This document shows positions 38,201 to 50,784 of a stretch of DNA of 64,000 nt, piece by piece (position 1 is the stretch's first letter; each line of letters starts with the position of its first letter). Source of the stretch: Terebella lapidaria (lineage: Eukaryota; Annelida; Polychaeta; Terebellida; Terebellidae); contig OX424569.1 of assembly GCA_949152475.1 (NCBI GenBank), forward strand, positions 31,107,950-31,171,949, in the 5' to 3' direction. The notes under the pieces are model-generated. The model saw only the letters and a list, made by a program, of their open reading frames with translations. It ran no database searches and was not told where the DNA came from. The translations under genes were made by a program, and so were the position numbers.

Positions 38201-39291
38201 CTAATCTTTTTAAAACATAGAAAAGAAAACTGCCCAGCAAGATATGTGTAGGAGCCCTATGAAGTAAGAACCATGTCATAGGCCTACACTAAATACATAT
38301 GGTATTATATAGTCTTGCCCTAATCTTTCCTCCCTTTCTCTCTCTTCCGCTCCCCCCTTAAATCCGCCCTTGTCGTGTGTGGTTTTACACTGCCATGGAA
38401 GCGCGTGTCCTGTCCTCAGTAGCCATTGGTCCGTTTTGAACTACGGCAATGAGTCAATAACCCAGTAACGCCAGATATTCATGAGATCCACGGGGGGTTG
38501 GGGGGGGGGTGATGCTGTGAAAAAGTCCATTACGTATGTACAGGTTAATCAAAAGACGTCCAGGAAAAAAAGGCGCCAAAAAGTCAAGTCCACGAACAAA
38601 TACCGGAGTGTTTAATATAACAGTCTTCTGAAAAGCGGGATGTTAGTGTCCTCTTGTAAAATGGGGAATGGTGATCCAAATACACTAAATATTTAGTCTC
38701 ACGAATGTCCTTCCTGAGTGGCGACATCTTAGATATCGTGTGTTATTTCGCAAAACGAATGTGTAAACAGAAGCAAACAAAAGTTACATTATTTGCAGCT
38801 ATCTCAAACAAAAGCACATGGTATATTGTTTGTATTTTGGAACGCCTGTTGTGATGTCGTCGGGTCTATGAATCGGTAGCTGGTCGGTACATACCTTATA
38901 CAATAGTAACAAGTAGGATAGTATATGTAAGAAGTTGTTTATTCCAGTTACTTGAACATAATGAATAAATGAAATTCCATTAGTCAAGTACAAGACATAA
39001 ATGCATTTGTTAATGCGCAAATATGACGATAGTTATATCAAAACAATATTAAGAACAGTACTGCTATGTTTCATTCAACTGAAGAATGTATAGCTTTCTA
39101 TCTCATATTTAACATGGCGTTGTGTAAAATCTGAGACTACTCTGTTGATGTGATAGTTTGGGAAAGAAATATATTCTCAGGTTATTCTAATTTTCAAAAA
39201 CTTTGATTTTGATGAAAGCATACACTTTTTCTGTTATTCTGAATACATTCAATACATCAGTCATTTACTAACTGAAATATTTTGTGGTATT

Positions 39292-41305
39292 TCATATTTC
39301 TGATTTCATCATGGGCTGCAAGTATTTGTAATACGACTCGTGTACATCTGATTTGTTTAGAGGTGACTGTAGCGCCCATTTGTATAATTTCTCATAGACC
39401 TGTCCGTCATAACGTCCCAGTACACTGTTCAGTGCTTGGTCTGGAAAGTCGAAGGCATCCACCAGCGCCACATCATTAGGTCGGATCTGAGACAGGAGCG
39501 ATATCTCCTTCGCCCTGAGTGCTTCCATTTGTCGTGACGAAATGTAGCCATCTTCCAGAAAGTCTCCAGACTGGTTCACGATCAAATAAATGGCAAACAA
39601 CTGGCACAGCTGTGTCATAACGTTCGCAATAGCTGGGCCATGCACATCACGAATTGCTTCAGCACAGTTAGTTACGATGAAGGTTTCACAATGAGCTTTG
39701 GCTGCTCTGACGAGGTAGACTCCACAGAGGTTCTTTGCCTCGTAATCTGGACTTCCCTTGGCTATTTCGTCCCGTACGGATCCAGCTGCCTCAAGGATCA
39801 TTCTATGTGCTCTGTGCTTGAAGGCACTTTGTAGATCAACCAAGTTGCATTCCTCATCGAGAAAGCTCAAGGTCGAGCAGGACTCTCCAATATAAGCAGC
39901 TGATCTGTCAAGTGAACCTCCGTTATCCACCTCGCTGACGCACTTGAGTAGATACCTCGCCAGTTGTAAGTAGAGCACAGTGACTTCTCCCTCAGCTGTA
40001 GCCGCTGGTACAAGGAACGAGTAGAGAGTCGGAAGCCCACTCGCCTCGGAATAGCCATGTCCGCCACACGCGAGCCTCACTTGGTCAATACCGAGTGAAA
40101 CCATCGTGCTGCAGTAGGATTTCAATCCGGACGACAAGGCATGGAGTTCCGGCATCATGGAGTCGTCATCATCGCGCAGCCTACTTATGCCTTCCTTGAA
40201 AAGCAGGAAGAACTTCTCAGCAGCAAACTTGAAGGCATACGTCGCTGCAAGGTACGGAAACAGCTTGTACTGTTGGGTTTGGTAGTCTAGTATCTGAGGT
40301 TCTGGAGCTCCAGGTCGGAGCTCGGATTGTCGCCTCACACTGCTGTATCTGATAGCGATAGTCATACCTGCTGCTAGAGCTTGCACCATGGTGATGCGAA
40401 TCAAGCTCAATCTCACTAGAGTCATTGTCAGGTAAGTGGGTTTCTTCTGTTTGGTTTTACGGACGAATTTGCCCTCTCGTGTTACCGTGTTACCGTGTTA
40501 CCGTGTTACCGTGTTTGTTCTCGTGTTTCATCAGCATGTTTTTTCGAGGTATGCGGAAGTGATCAAACTTCAGAAATCCGTTATCCACTGTGTTAAAGCC
40601 TACTTCGGGCCGATATCACCGACGGTCACACCAGGCAAGGGTTGATGAGTGTTCAAATCGCGGAAAACCACGAAGAATGGGAAAGTCCCATAAGATTCCC
40701 CTCCAATGTACAATTGTGCAACCACAACTGCACAGTTGGAGGTTTTACCTTGTCCTCCCGGCCACCATTTCATCGATGTTATATTAGGACTGTGTAGAAC
40801 AAACTCCTCGGTTCTCGGGTCGTACGTCGCTGTAGTTTCTAAGTTTCTCAGATGAGTCCCGTGCCCAAGTTCAGTCTGCGAATAGGTTCCAATGAATTCC
40901 TTGCGTTGAATCATCAGCATCCATTTTTGTTTCTGTTCCTCGCTTGCTTGGTTCATTATGGTGGGTAGAAACATTGCTGTGTGACAGTTGGCCGGACTTA
41001 TTTCATGTGGGAGCGCCACATCCAACAACCACGGCAGTTCCATCTGCTGCACTTGCATTTCCTCGATGAACTCGTTGAGTCGGACGGCCTTCTTAACAGC
41101 GCGGCCATATTGTTCATCCCGCGAGAGGAAACAAGATGGCGGATCTTCTGTAAATGTCAGGTCAGCGAGAGCTTTGGCTTGTATTTCTCTACGCCTTCGG
41201 GTTTTCGTCTTCCCCACCATCGATCAAATGGGTCAGTGATTCTACCCTGAAGGTGGCTGTTCTTCTTTCCTTCAAAAGGTCTGGGTTTACTTTCAATGCA
41301 TTCAT
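39292..41305 (-). pseudogene. Inverted, broken copy of the acyl-CoA oxidase
   Basis: Minus-strand copy of the 31.8 kb oxidase, also intronless. The start codon (41305-41303) reads MNALKVNPDLLKERRTATFR, close to the parent. Defects are an indel near 41196-41212, after GGED, that shifts the frame, and a one-base deletion near 40600-40605 after VTVGDIGPK that creates an immediate TAG. In addition an 8 bp repeat (GTTACCGT, four units, 40481-40514) replaces a few codons after MLMKH. From 40425 down the frame is open for 377 codons to the end and keeps ACGGHGYSEASGLP and AEGEVTV. The C-terminus is changed to KSEI, so the PTS1 signal is gone. No full protein can be made; a truncated C-terminal product is possible but unsupported. 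Confidence 0.9.
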
Positions 41306-42254
41306 CTTTGTTCGAACTGAAGGAAACGGAATGCTCGCACAGTTCTGGTCTAGTTCACCAGTCTATACACAGGCTAGCGTAGATTATGGTTCTGGCATTT
41401 AGTTACGTGCATTCACTTTTGGACTTGTTTATGTATATGCAGACACGCTCGTGCACTTTGTTCTGTTTACACGATGGTATGAAATCCAAAGATACACGTG
41501 TGAAGTCCGTTTGATAACAAACGATTTGTGTAACAAACGGACGACCGAGCAGCTACCAGACGTGATCCAAGTCACATACTACTATAACTATTATCAGAAA
41601 GATGACAGGTGAGGCCTAATGCATACTGATAAGGGTCATACTCGATATAGTCCACACGTCTCGATAGTCATTTTGGAGCCAAATGACAAACGAAAATGCC
41701 ATTGGTGATCATTGCAAATGCTAGTTTATAACCCCTCCTTGGAAAGTGTAGTACCTACTCCGAAAAAGTCTTTATAAGGTGTCGGATCTATTCTGTCTCG
41801 ATCCAATCATTGCAAGACAGTTGCAATGATACTAAAATTGATTTGCAATGATACCCGTGAATTTATAGCTAAGACATTTTATATTTTTGTTGCACTGATA
41901 ACTGATGATAGTACAGTGTTCTAGGGATATTATTTTCAAGAAATACTTGGCACGAATACATTCAGAGACAGTAACAAACATTTATGATCACAACATTTTG
42001 TGTTCATGGGTTATCCATGGGTTATCCATGGGTTATCACAATGCAAAGGCCATCAATGGAGAAATGAACGTCATGAGAGGTTTAAAGCACTTGGAGACAA
42101 TTACATGTAATAAATCGTACTTCGTTTCTATCCACTGGTTGGAAAAAACATTCCTTGTATAACCGGTCCGTCGACAGCACAGACTGCAGTTTCGATCAGC
42201 GTCAATCTAGTTCAGACTAACATTTGTCATTGAATATCTACGAACGATGAACCA

Positions 42255-42893
42255 TCATTGAACTTGATTAGGGAGCTTCACATCCGGGTGTTTTGGTGTG
42301 GATTTTCCTGTCAGAAAATTCGTCAGAAAATCCACCTTTCCTTTTACTTTGATGAGACCTCGTTGTTCGACTGTGTAGCCGAACTGGACCAGTATCTTCA
42401 TTGTGTCCTCAACAACCTGGATAATATCGAAATTAACTGTGCTAATCGACATAATTTATTAAAGATATGTTTGAATATTGTCTATTCAAGTGTCATGATA
42501 TATGGATAAATTTATGGATGGGGGTGTGTATAATTTATGTAGATTTATGTAGCTGAATTTGTAATAAGTATTATTGAAATTACCTGTATCCTGCCAAGCT
42601 GTCCAGTGGAATCCACGCGACTAGCCTCATTTACCGTATTCCCCCAAATATCGTAATGTGGTTTGTTCGCCCAATCACCCCAGCTAAGATAGGTCCATGA
42701 TTCAAACATGTGATCAAAATGTATGCTCATAACTTAACTAAACACCGTTTAGCAAAATTATTATAAACTCACCGACTCTGAGCATGAAATTGTTGAATGA
42801 CTGGACATTGAGTCTATCTAAGGTTTCTGTCATCGCCAGGATAAATTCTACAAGATTCGACTGGTGCTGCCACCGAGCCGTGACATCATCGCC
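42255..42893 (-). pseudogene. Inverted copy of the last three cyclase exons
   Basis: Minus-strand copies of exon 17 (42893-42773, 121 bases, no stop), exon 18 (42707-42584, 124 instead of 125 bases) and exon 19 (42416-42255, 162 bases with the same stop). In exon 18 the acceptor AG has become AT and a one-base deletion after GVIG shifts the frame. Exon 19 still reads [13 protein letters not shown] and GLIKVKGK. The first sixteen exons are absent, so it cannot make a cyclase. The intron between exon copies 18 and 19 is only 167 bases because the 2.55 kb element is missing. Confidence 0.92.
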
Positions 42894-43299
42894 CTGGGGT
42901 GACGTCATGAATACTAGATTTATGGATCGTTACATATTACGTGTCCATGTAGTATTTTGTGTATCGCTTATTTTATTTTGCAGTCTTATCACATTCCGAA
43001 CCGTATAACCCTACAAATATTTGTAGGGTTATAGCAAGATGGCGGAAGGTACGTCGCTTCCACGAAATGCGTGTGTATTTCAGCGCTTTCGTTACAGTAT
43101 TCACATAACCAGTTTTGTGTCGAATTTCGTGATGTTAATCGATGGATAATGCGTGGCCGGGTTAGGTTTTGGATATGGAGAGGTGGGTAATAGGCAGAAG
43201 AAAATATGCGCGTCTATAACCCTAACCACACAGGTATCCGGCAGAGCACTAAACCTAACAATCAGCACGTATAACCCTACCGATGAAGAATTTCAAAAG

Positions 43300-45000
43300 A
43301 AGAATAGACACAATGATTTTATTGCCTGTTGAATCTTCTCATTCCATAGCACGTAAGAGTGTGGTTCCACCAAAATAATAACTTGGTGAAACAAACGATG
43401 CCATGTATGTTTTTAGATCTACTTTATAACATTCATGGTTATTTTTCATCCTTAACAAGTCGGCTGTAGATGTGGTAATACTCTCGTTCATTTACTAGTA
43501 TTTATGCTGCAATCTATCAGGTGGTATGACGCCATGTTTTTCAAACACACATAAATTTCACATAAATTTTGTTCTATTCACAAACAATAATATTATAACT
43601 ACATCTATATGTGTATAGATCTATTGGTGTAAATAAACATCCATTGGTGTAAATAAATATTGGTGTAAATAAACATTTATTGGTGTGAATCATGAGATGA
43701 ATTGACAAAGTTGTCTCATGAAGGGACCTCGAAATACATGAAAGTGCATATAAAAGTATAATCATGGTACATCTCAGAAGTCATCTGGAAGACATCAGTT
43801 TTTCCAATTTTCTTCGATGTAACCCCCCCCCCCTCCCTCCCCCTAAACTTTTGAAATGGGCTGCTATAACTATCATCGAAAACCTGAAAGTAAAAAAATG
43901 GAAATTGGCGCTTGATTCACAGGTGAAGTATAGCAAGTCATAATACGATAGTATTTAGCATCACAAAAATATCAGCAAAAACCGTGTGAACCAGAGTATA
44001 TGTACATTATATACATTCAAACTTGAAACTGTTGTTCGCACCATCAGATTTTTAAAATTCATAATCTTTGCCAAATTATCAGATGGTCAAAATAAATGGT
44101 CTCACAATTACTGTACTATAGAATAGAATAGAATAGAATTTATTTAGAACTATGGCATAATCAAAACGAAAAACGAAAACATCAAGCACAAAGTAACATA
44201 GTTCAAAGTCATGAGTAAAAAGTCCATGATGGACTGTGCGATCAACATAAATGCAACTTAGTGTTTACGTAGGTAATACAATTGCTTTGAATTGTGCGTT
44301 GAACTACTCATAACTTTACAAAAAAAAGGAACAAAAACGAAAGAAAAGAAACCTTGCAAACTATCCGTATAATGACCCCCCCCCCCCCCCCCAACACACA
44401 CCCCTCCCGACCGAACCCCTCCCCCCCACCAAACACACACATACATACACACAATTCCGGCCAAACACCACCCGCTCATACACACGAAACGAGACGTAGT
44501 ACAATCACTATCAATTAAAATGCTAGTTGCGCTCCGGCCAACGCATGGGTGTATCCCCCATCTATCATTGTTGCCATTGTTGCCCGAAATATATTATTTT
44601 CAGATAAAATCGTTACCGCCAGGGTAGTGTCTCCCATCAATATCTATAATAAGTTTCATGTCTGGGCTATTTTCATTCCATGCAGCAATACTCCTAGCAA
44701 CTCAAAAATTCATTAACGTATTGTTCTCACCGAACATTTGTCACGGGATAATAAAATATAAAAACATTGTTCATGTTTCACCCATCATCACAGGTGATTT
44801 CAATATCTACATTCGCATAGAAATTGTTCTAATAGTTGTGATAAGTTGGACATATTGGCTAATTATTGCATGTGCGTCGACACAGCAGATTCCCTTACAA
44901 AGTGGGTCCCCAATGAGCCAAATTGGTTGCCATAATTGATAGGTGTCGTTATGACCATAATATATGTCTATTGAAATATTATTAAATTCGGTTTAAATTA
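43300..45000. other. AT-rich interior of element A without recognisable genes
   Basis: Contains repeats of TTGGTGTAAATAAACAT (43.62-43.69 kb), C-homopolymers near 43.83 and 44.37-44.42 kb, and a short (AATAG)n run at about 44.12 kb. No domain or convincing coding frame is visible. Confidence 0.5.
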
Positions 45001-45009
45001 GAAATCTGG

Positions 45010-48000
45010 CGCGGCGCGACGATCACAAGTCCAAAGACTCCTCCGAACTTCGGGGGATACCATCTCTCCACCCGGACTTATAGGTACTCAAAACAACCCA
45101 TCGCAGGAGCCGTGTGGGTAAGATCCGAGGCCCCATCCCCACAAGACCCCACCCCAGCACGTTGGGCCCGTGGCCGCGTGTGTCACTGGTCGCTGTATCC
45201 CCGCACGATCCCACCCCTGAAGCGCATGGAAAAGGTTTTATTACTAACAATTTGTGCCTGGTGAGTATTGATGTAGATTTCAGGCTTTATGTTGTTCCAT
45301 ATCTCCGGCCCTGTTTTCAAAATTGATTTATTGGCTGTAGTGTAATTGCATTTATTGGTTTGGAGTTTGAGATTTGTACAGTGTCGAGTTTGATGACCAT
45401 GCGTTACGTTAGATAGGGTGAAGATATTTGATAATGCTGAGGGTAGTGTGTTTTTAACAAATTTCAAAGCATAGTTGGCAATTTGCAGGGTATAGATGTC
45501 AGGAAGTTTTAATAGATTATGATGTTTAAATATTGGTTCCGTGTGTGCATTGTATGCCGCGTGAGAAATTAATCGTATTAGTTTTTTGTGCAGTGTGTTT
45601 GTTTTAGTCAAATACTTATCGTGGGCCGACCCCCATATCGTTATTCCGTAAGTGAGATGTGGAAGCGCGAATGCATTATATAGAGTTACTAGACTGCGAT
45701 TTGTTAGAACTTGTCGTGCCTTTTTAATCATAAACATTGATCTGGACAGTTTTGTGTTTATGTTTTAAATGTGCTCCCCCCACTTGAGTAAGTCATCAAT
45801 ATATACCCCCAGAAATTTTACACATTTCGATCTATTGATGGTTTGACCTGATAGCTTAATTTGCAAACTGTCATTCACAATTTCGTTTGTGTTGTTAGAT
45901 ATCAACATATAATTCGTTTTGGAAACATTTAGTGATAACTTATTTGCTTTAAACCAATCTGTTAAATAGTCGAGTTCGGAGTTCATAGTATTGAATAACT
46001 CAGTTATGTTTTTGGAGGACATGTAGATTGTTGTGTCGTCTGCGAATAAAATTGCTTTAGACTTTTCAAGGATGTCGGGTAGATTGTTCGTGTATATAAT
46101 AAATAATAACGGGCCAAGTACTGATCCTTGGGGTACACCGCAAGACAAGAATTTCGTTTGTGAGTTTTCCCCTCCATAATGTACAAATTGCTCCCTGTTA
46201 TGAAGATAGTCTCGAAACCAGGTTAAACATTTGCCCCTTATCCCATAAAACTCTAATTTGTTCAATAATATGTTGTGATCAATGGTGTCAAATGCTTTTG
46301 AAAGGTCTAGAAATATAGATAAAGTGGGTATTTTATTGTCCAGGTATTTTACGGAATCAATTACAAATTTTGTTATGGCATCTATTGTGCTATGTTTCTG
46401 ACGGAAGCCGTACTGATTTTCGAAGAGAATGCCATTGCTCTCCAGAAATAGGGCTAAACGTTTGTGTATAATTTTTTCAAGTACTTTAGACATAGAGGAC
46501 AACAATGAGATTGGTCGATAGTTTGTAAACTCTGATTTTTCTTTGGCTTTATATATAGGAATGACTTTGGCTACTTTCATTGCCTTTGGAACCTTGCCCG
46601 AGTCGAGAGATTTGTTGACAATTATGCTCAAAGGATTACAGATTGTAGAGCCGATATATTTCAAAAGCTTGCAACTAATATTGTCAGGTCCTGAGCTAGT
46701 TTTTGGTTTGAGCTTTTTTATTGTTTCTAATACTTCAATTGGGTCAGTCGGAGCTAAGAACATTGATTTGGGGTTGGGTTGTTTCTTGTGATGCAAATAA
46801 AATCGGGCATCGTTTTCAGGTGTTGCTATGTTGTTAGCGAAATTGGGTCCTATGTTCGCGAAGTATTCAGAGAAGCCTTCGGCAATTAGTTTGGGGTCGG
46901 TTGTCTCAGAATTTCCTAATCTAAATTTCTGTGTTATGTCACTTTTGTTGTTGAGTTTCCCAATAGTTTCATTTAGAATTTGCCATGTCTTTCTAATATC
47001 TGTTTTGTGCTCATTAAGTAGGTTCGCGTAATATTCTCTCCTTGTCCGTCTTTTAGCAGAGTTATAAGAATTCCTGTATGTTATATATTCCTTGTATTTT
47101 GTGTCTGTTTTAGTTTTGTTGATACATTGTGCATAGAGCTTATTGCATTTTTTTGACATTTTCAAGAGATTTTTATTCATCCATGGTGTTCTGGCAATAT
47201 TTTTGTAGGGAATAATAATGCGTTTAACTGGGGCAACTACATCTAATATAGACGATAGCTTCGTACTTACATAGTCGCATGCGGTGTCAACTGACATAGG
47301 TTCCAGTATTTGCCAGTCGACTGCTTTAATATTTGTGTTAATGTCTTGTAATTTGTTGTCATCAATTTTACGACTATATATAACCTTGGATTTTTTTTCT
47401 CATTTTTGTGAGTACTTCGTTTGTTATAGAACACAGTATAGGTAGATGATCTGAAATATCACTAAGCAGTATTGAAGATTTCAGACTGGGATGTTTGTCG
47501 ATTCTGACATAAATGTTATCGATGAGTGTGGCACTACTATATGTGATTCTTGTCGGCTTTGTAACTGTTGGAAGTAATTGGTGAGAAAACATAGTGTCTA
47601 ATAGCTCTGATGTCGGTTTGTGTGTCTGACATTTCAATAAGTCAAAATTTTGGTCAGTACCAATGAAAATATTTTTGGAAGGTTTAATTTTTGAAAGCGT
47701 ATCTTGATAGCGTTCGACCGATAGTGAGGCGTTACTATTTGGGACCCTGTATAATTCACCGATAACAGTTTCTTTGTTACCATATTCTGCTTCTATAAAG
47801 ATCGACTCATACTCACCTTCTATAAACAAGTCTAAATCAGTTCTACGCTTGTAATTGATACCCTCCCGAATGTACATACCTACCCCACCCCTTGTCATAG
47901 TTGATCGATTGTTGCATATGAATGAGTACCCAGGAATATTAAACAGACTTGCATTACCTTCATGTAGGAAGGTTTCACATAACAAAATGGCGTCAAGCTT

Positions 48001-49031
48001 TATGTCACTGTTCTCCAACCTGCTTATTGCCGGGGCCCCCCAGGGCCGCGGCTTACTGGAGTAACATTGAAAATTTTTGCTGGAAACTGGTATTATCGCC
48101 CAGAATCTGGTATTATCGCTCGGAAGTTTGATGGGTCGAATTAAACCCGGACATTTTCTTCTTGCTTCAAATGCCAGCATTTCTATCGCCATTCGATAGA
48201 TGGGGACACTGTACGGGTAAAATTCATGCACGTCTATTTTACTCGTTCATTATCATCACCTGTTCAACACTTGATATGGCACGCACTGTAACCAATAGTC
48301 GATATTGGAACACATCAATACTTCTACATATGCTTACTGTTAATACACCCCTCCATGGCATCAATTACTCAAATTGAAACATTGGAAGATTAATTTGGTA
48401 TAGATCTATTCGGTTTACCAATATAGTCTAAAGGGTTGATTATAGTAAATGAAACATTTTGGAATGTAATAGAAGCATGCCCCAAAACACCAAGTCTTAG
48501 AATGCGTCAAACTTTGTAGGATCAACACCTGACTGAATTAGTTGATTGCTCAATTTTCATATTATGAAAATATTATTTATTTATTTTATTTCGATCACCT
48601 GAAATGGGGAAACCCATATAAATACATCGATGACAACATCAACCAAGAGCGTATAGACTAGATCTTGGCCTACTTTTCCCAACATTATATATTCAAGTTA
48701 TTCACGAATATTAATTATTCAAGTTAGTCACGTTTACACTCCGAACATGAATGGGCCCCGGTTATTGCTTTTGATGCCTAGCATCTGCGATTTTACTTGT
48801 GATTTCCTGTAGTTTGACAAACTTAGAGGACAGTGACTGTATATTTAGGTGCATAATTGTCATGTCAGGGGTTAAATGATTGTCCTCTATCACTCCACGG
48901 ATGTCGTCAATGTTAATGTAGGTACAGTTTGTATTTACTTTCAGATCGTCAGTATCTTTCATATACTCATCCAGACAGTTAATATCATCACATTGTATGC
49001 TACCGTTTGTCGCTGTATTGTTATCTATCAT
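45010..49031 (-). mobile_element. Defective LINE with endonuclease and reverse transcriptase
   Basis: Read on the minus strand. The ORF2 N-terminus is at 49031-48762 (MTIMHLNIQSLSSKF, the start of an APE-type endonuclease). The endonuclease resumes at about 48022 down to 47374 (LLCETFL, GGVGMYIREG, ISDHLPI). The reverse transcriptase is at 47297-45765 (SGPDNISCKLLK, NYRPISLLSSMSKVLEKI, DLSKAFDTIDH, GVPQGSVLGPLLF, and FADDTT carrying the catalytic Asp pair). The C-terminal part is at 45737-45183 (TYGITIWGSAHDKYL). It is CR1/Jockey-group by motif order. Defects are a 730 bp insertion in the endonuclease with a frame mismatch across it, a break between endonuclease and RT near 47.30-47.37 kb, and an in-frame TAA after WGEHI. 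The GC-rich stretch 45.01-45.22 kb is probably its 3' UTR. Confidence 0.88.
48031..48760. mobile_element. hAT-like 730 bp insertion inside the LINE
   Basis: It splits the endonuclease coding region. The ends are the perfect inverted 8-mers CGGGGCCC and GGGCCCCG. The flanks are CTTATTGC (48023-48030) and GTTATTGC (48761-48768), an 8 bp target duplication with one mismatch. TSD size and short TIRs fit the hAT superfamily. It has no transposase. Confidence 0.6.
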
Positions 49032-49481
49032 GGTGGATGATAGAAAAACATGTCTGTCTTTTCCATGAGCTCCAGAGCTGAATCACACGGCGAGAAGCGA
49101 CCATAAACCCACGACCCCCACATTACCCAGACCGGCCGAGAGGCGCCCGGCAGAGACGCGGCCACAGGTCCGACTCCACACTGCACCTGCAACAGGAAAA
49201 GAAATATCACACACACGTTTAAAGTTATTGAAGTCATGGCTGTACTGGAAGTGAGCATGGGTGCGAGCAGATTCAAGTCTCCAAACACTCCCCCCCCCTC
49301 TTCCCTTCTCTATATATAGTTCCATTTTATTATGTACAAGCATAACCATGTGAGTATAACAAGATAACACATTTTGGACAACTGGTCAACAAAGCACTGT
49401 GATTATCACATCCCACATCAGATCGAACATTTCATTAGTGGCATGCTCTGCGAATTAAAATAATTTATGTCTGCACCAACA

Positions 49482-49739
49482 TAATACAAACAAATTACAC
49501 GAGTTGGTCATACTGTTTGGGAAACATGAACTACTTGGTATCGATACCATCATAGTACAGACAATGCACATAATATTTGATAGGTCAAAGAACTACTGAC
49601 GAGTACACTACACAAACATCGTCAGTAGTTCTTTGACCTATCAAATATTATGTGCATTGTCTGTACTATGATGGTATCGATACCGAGTAGTTCATGTTTC
49701 CCAAACAGTATGACCAACTCGTGTAATTTGTTTGTATTA
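49482..49739. repeat. Near-perfect hairpin, 121 bp arms, 16 bp loop
   Basis: Arms 49482-49602 and 49619-49739 are reverse complements with a single mismatch that I could find (near GGTATCGATACC, T versus C). The loop is about 16 bases (49603-49618). It lies inside element A near its right end. It could be a MITE, or fold-back DNA that makes a long double-stranded RNA if transcribed. Confidence 0.9.
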
Positions 49740-50784
49740 CCATACTACTCGATGGTCTTTCGCGGATAAAATGTAGGATTTACCTGATTCTTAACTTTCA
49801 CATATTTCGGCTGGTAGGGTTATACCTGTTCACGTCCGTAGTATCGGTAAGGTTATAGGCAACAAACGGTAGATTTATACATGCACGAATCTGGAGATCG
49901 AAAAATCCGTCGAAATGAAACACTTCTCAACAAACAGACACGGCCTCAGACACATCAACATGTGCTTCTTGGAAGGAATAACTCATTTTGTATCAAATGT
50001 AATTAAATTTTCTCGAGATGGCCTGAAACGAATCGAAGCTACAAACGTTCCGCCATCTTGGTATAACCCTACAGACATCTGTAGGGTTATACGGTTCGGA
50101 GTGTGATGTACACGCATTTATGGCGAAATATTAGTGTCAATTCCGAACACCATGCTCTGAAAATATGCTGATGTGATAATATGACACAAAAATCATACAT
50201 TAGCAAAATTTACAAAGTTCACTCATAAAAATTGCTTTTTTTCATAGGGCTTTTCATATTTTTTTTCATATCAGTCATAATTCAGAGTGAATCCAGAGTA
50301 AGGGTTGCTGATTAATTGAACCACTATTCGTACAGACAACAGTAACAATAACAGGCATCGAAATTGTTTTCCGAGCAAAGTAACAAAGTAAATCACATTA
50401 GGTATATCAAATACCAAGTGGATTATATCAGGCATATAAAAAAAACAGTATGACCACTGTCATCACGCAAAATTAACAAAGTAGGAGGGCATTGAGAATA
50501 ATAATTACAAATTCAGGATAGAAATCCAATAAACACGAAACCAATACCCCAGATATCGACTGACACATCGAGTACATACATGTCCAACAATCAGGGATAG
50601 CATATTCAAAATCAACCAAATGAACATAATTGCAGTTCTCTGGCATTGACTAAGAAAATAGTCATTTCATGACGCGTTCGTCTGTCAAGATGGGATTCAA
50701 TACCAAGAGGCTAAGAAAGTACCACGCAATCAAATCAAAATCATCACACATAGTCGTAATCGTTTGATCGACAAACGTTGACCA

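Larger units (their letters stand above)
39270..42990 (-). repeat. Right arm of the inverted duplication
   Basis: Reverse-complement copy of 27.5-33.8 kb without the intron element. Order on the minus strand is cyclase exons 17, 18, 19, then intergenic sequence, then oxidase. Homology ends near 42.98 kb, almost exactly where the TIR-bounded element begins, and fades at about 39.27 kb just past the oxidase stop. The spacer between the arms is about 5.5 kb. Confidence 0.9.
42992..50103. mobile_element. 7.1 kb segment bounded by complex terminal inverted repeats (element A)
   Basis: The left end (42992-43048) and right end (50047-50103) are inverted copies: TCCGAACCGTATAACCCTAC, a short loop, the reverse complement GTAGGGTTATA, then CAAGATGGCGGAA. 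Each end is thus an outer repeat, a palindrome and GATGGCGG. Further TATAACCCTA motifs lie subterminally (43.21-43.29 kb on the left; TGGTAGGGTTATACC and GTAAGGTTATAGG at 49.81-49.86 kb on the right). No transposase was seen inside. The interior is filled by a LINE, a hAT-like insertion and a hairpin, so the original core may have been small. No clear target duplication was found. Confidence 0.65.

Noticed and set aside
39292..40425. 377-codon open frame as a separate functional oxidase
   Set aside because: It lacks the N-terminal half, lies downstream of frameshifts in an inverted duplicate, and has lost the PTS1 end.
45010..45225. GC-rich block considered as a structured RNA gene
   Set aside because: No match to snRNA, tRNA or 5S landmarks that I could read; it directly follows the LINE ORF and fits a 3' UTR better.
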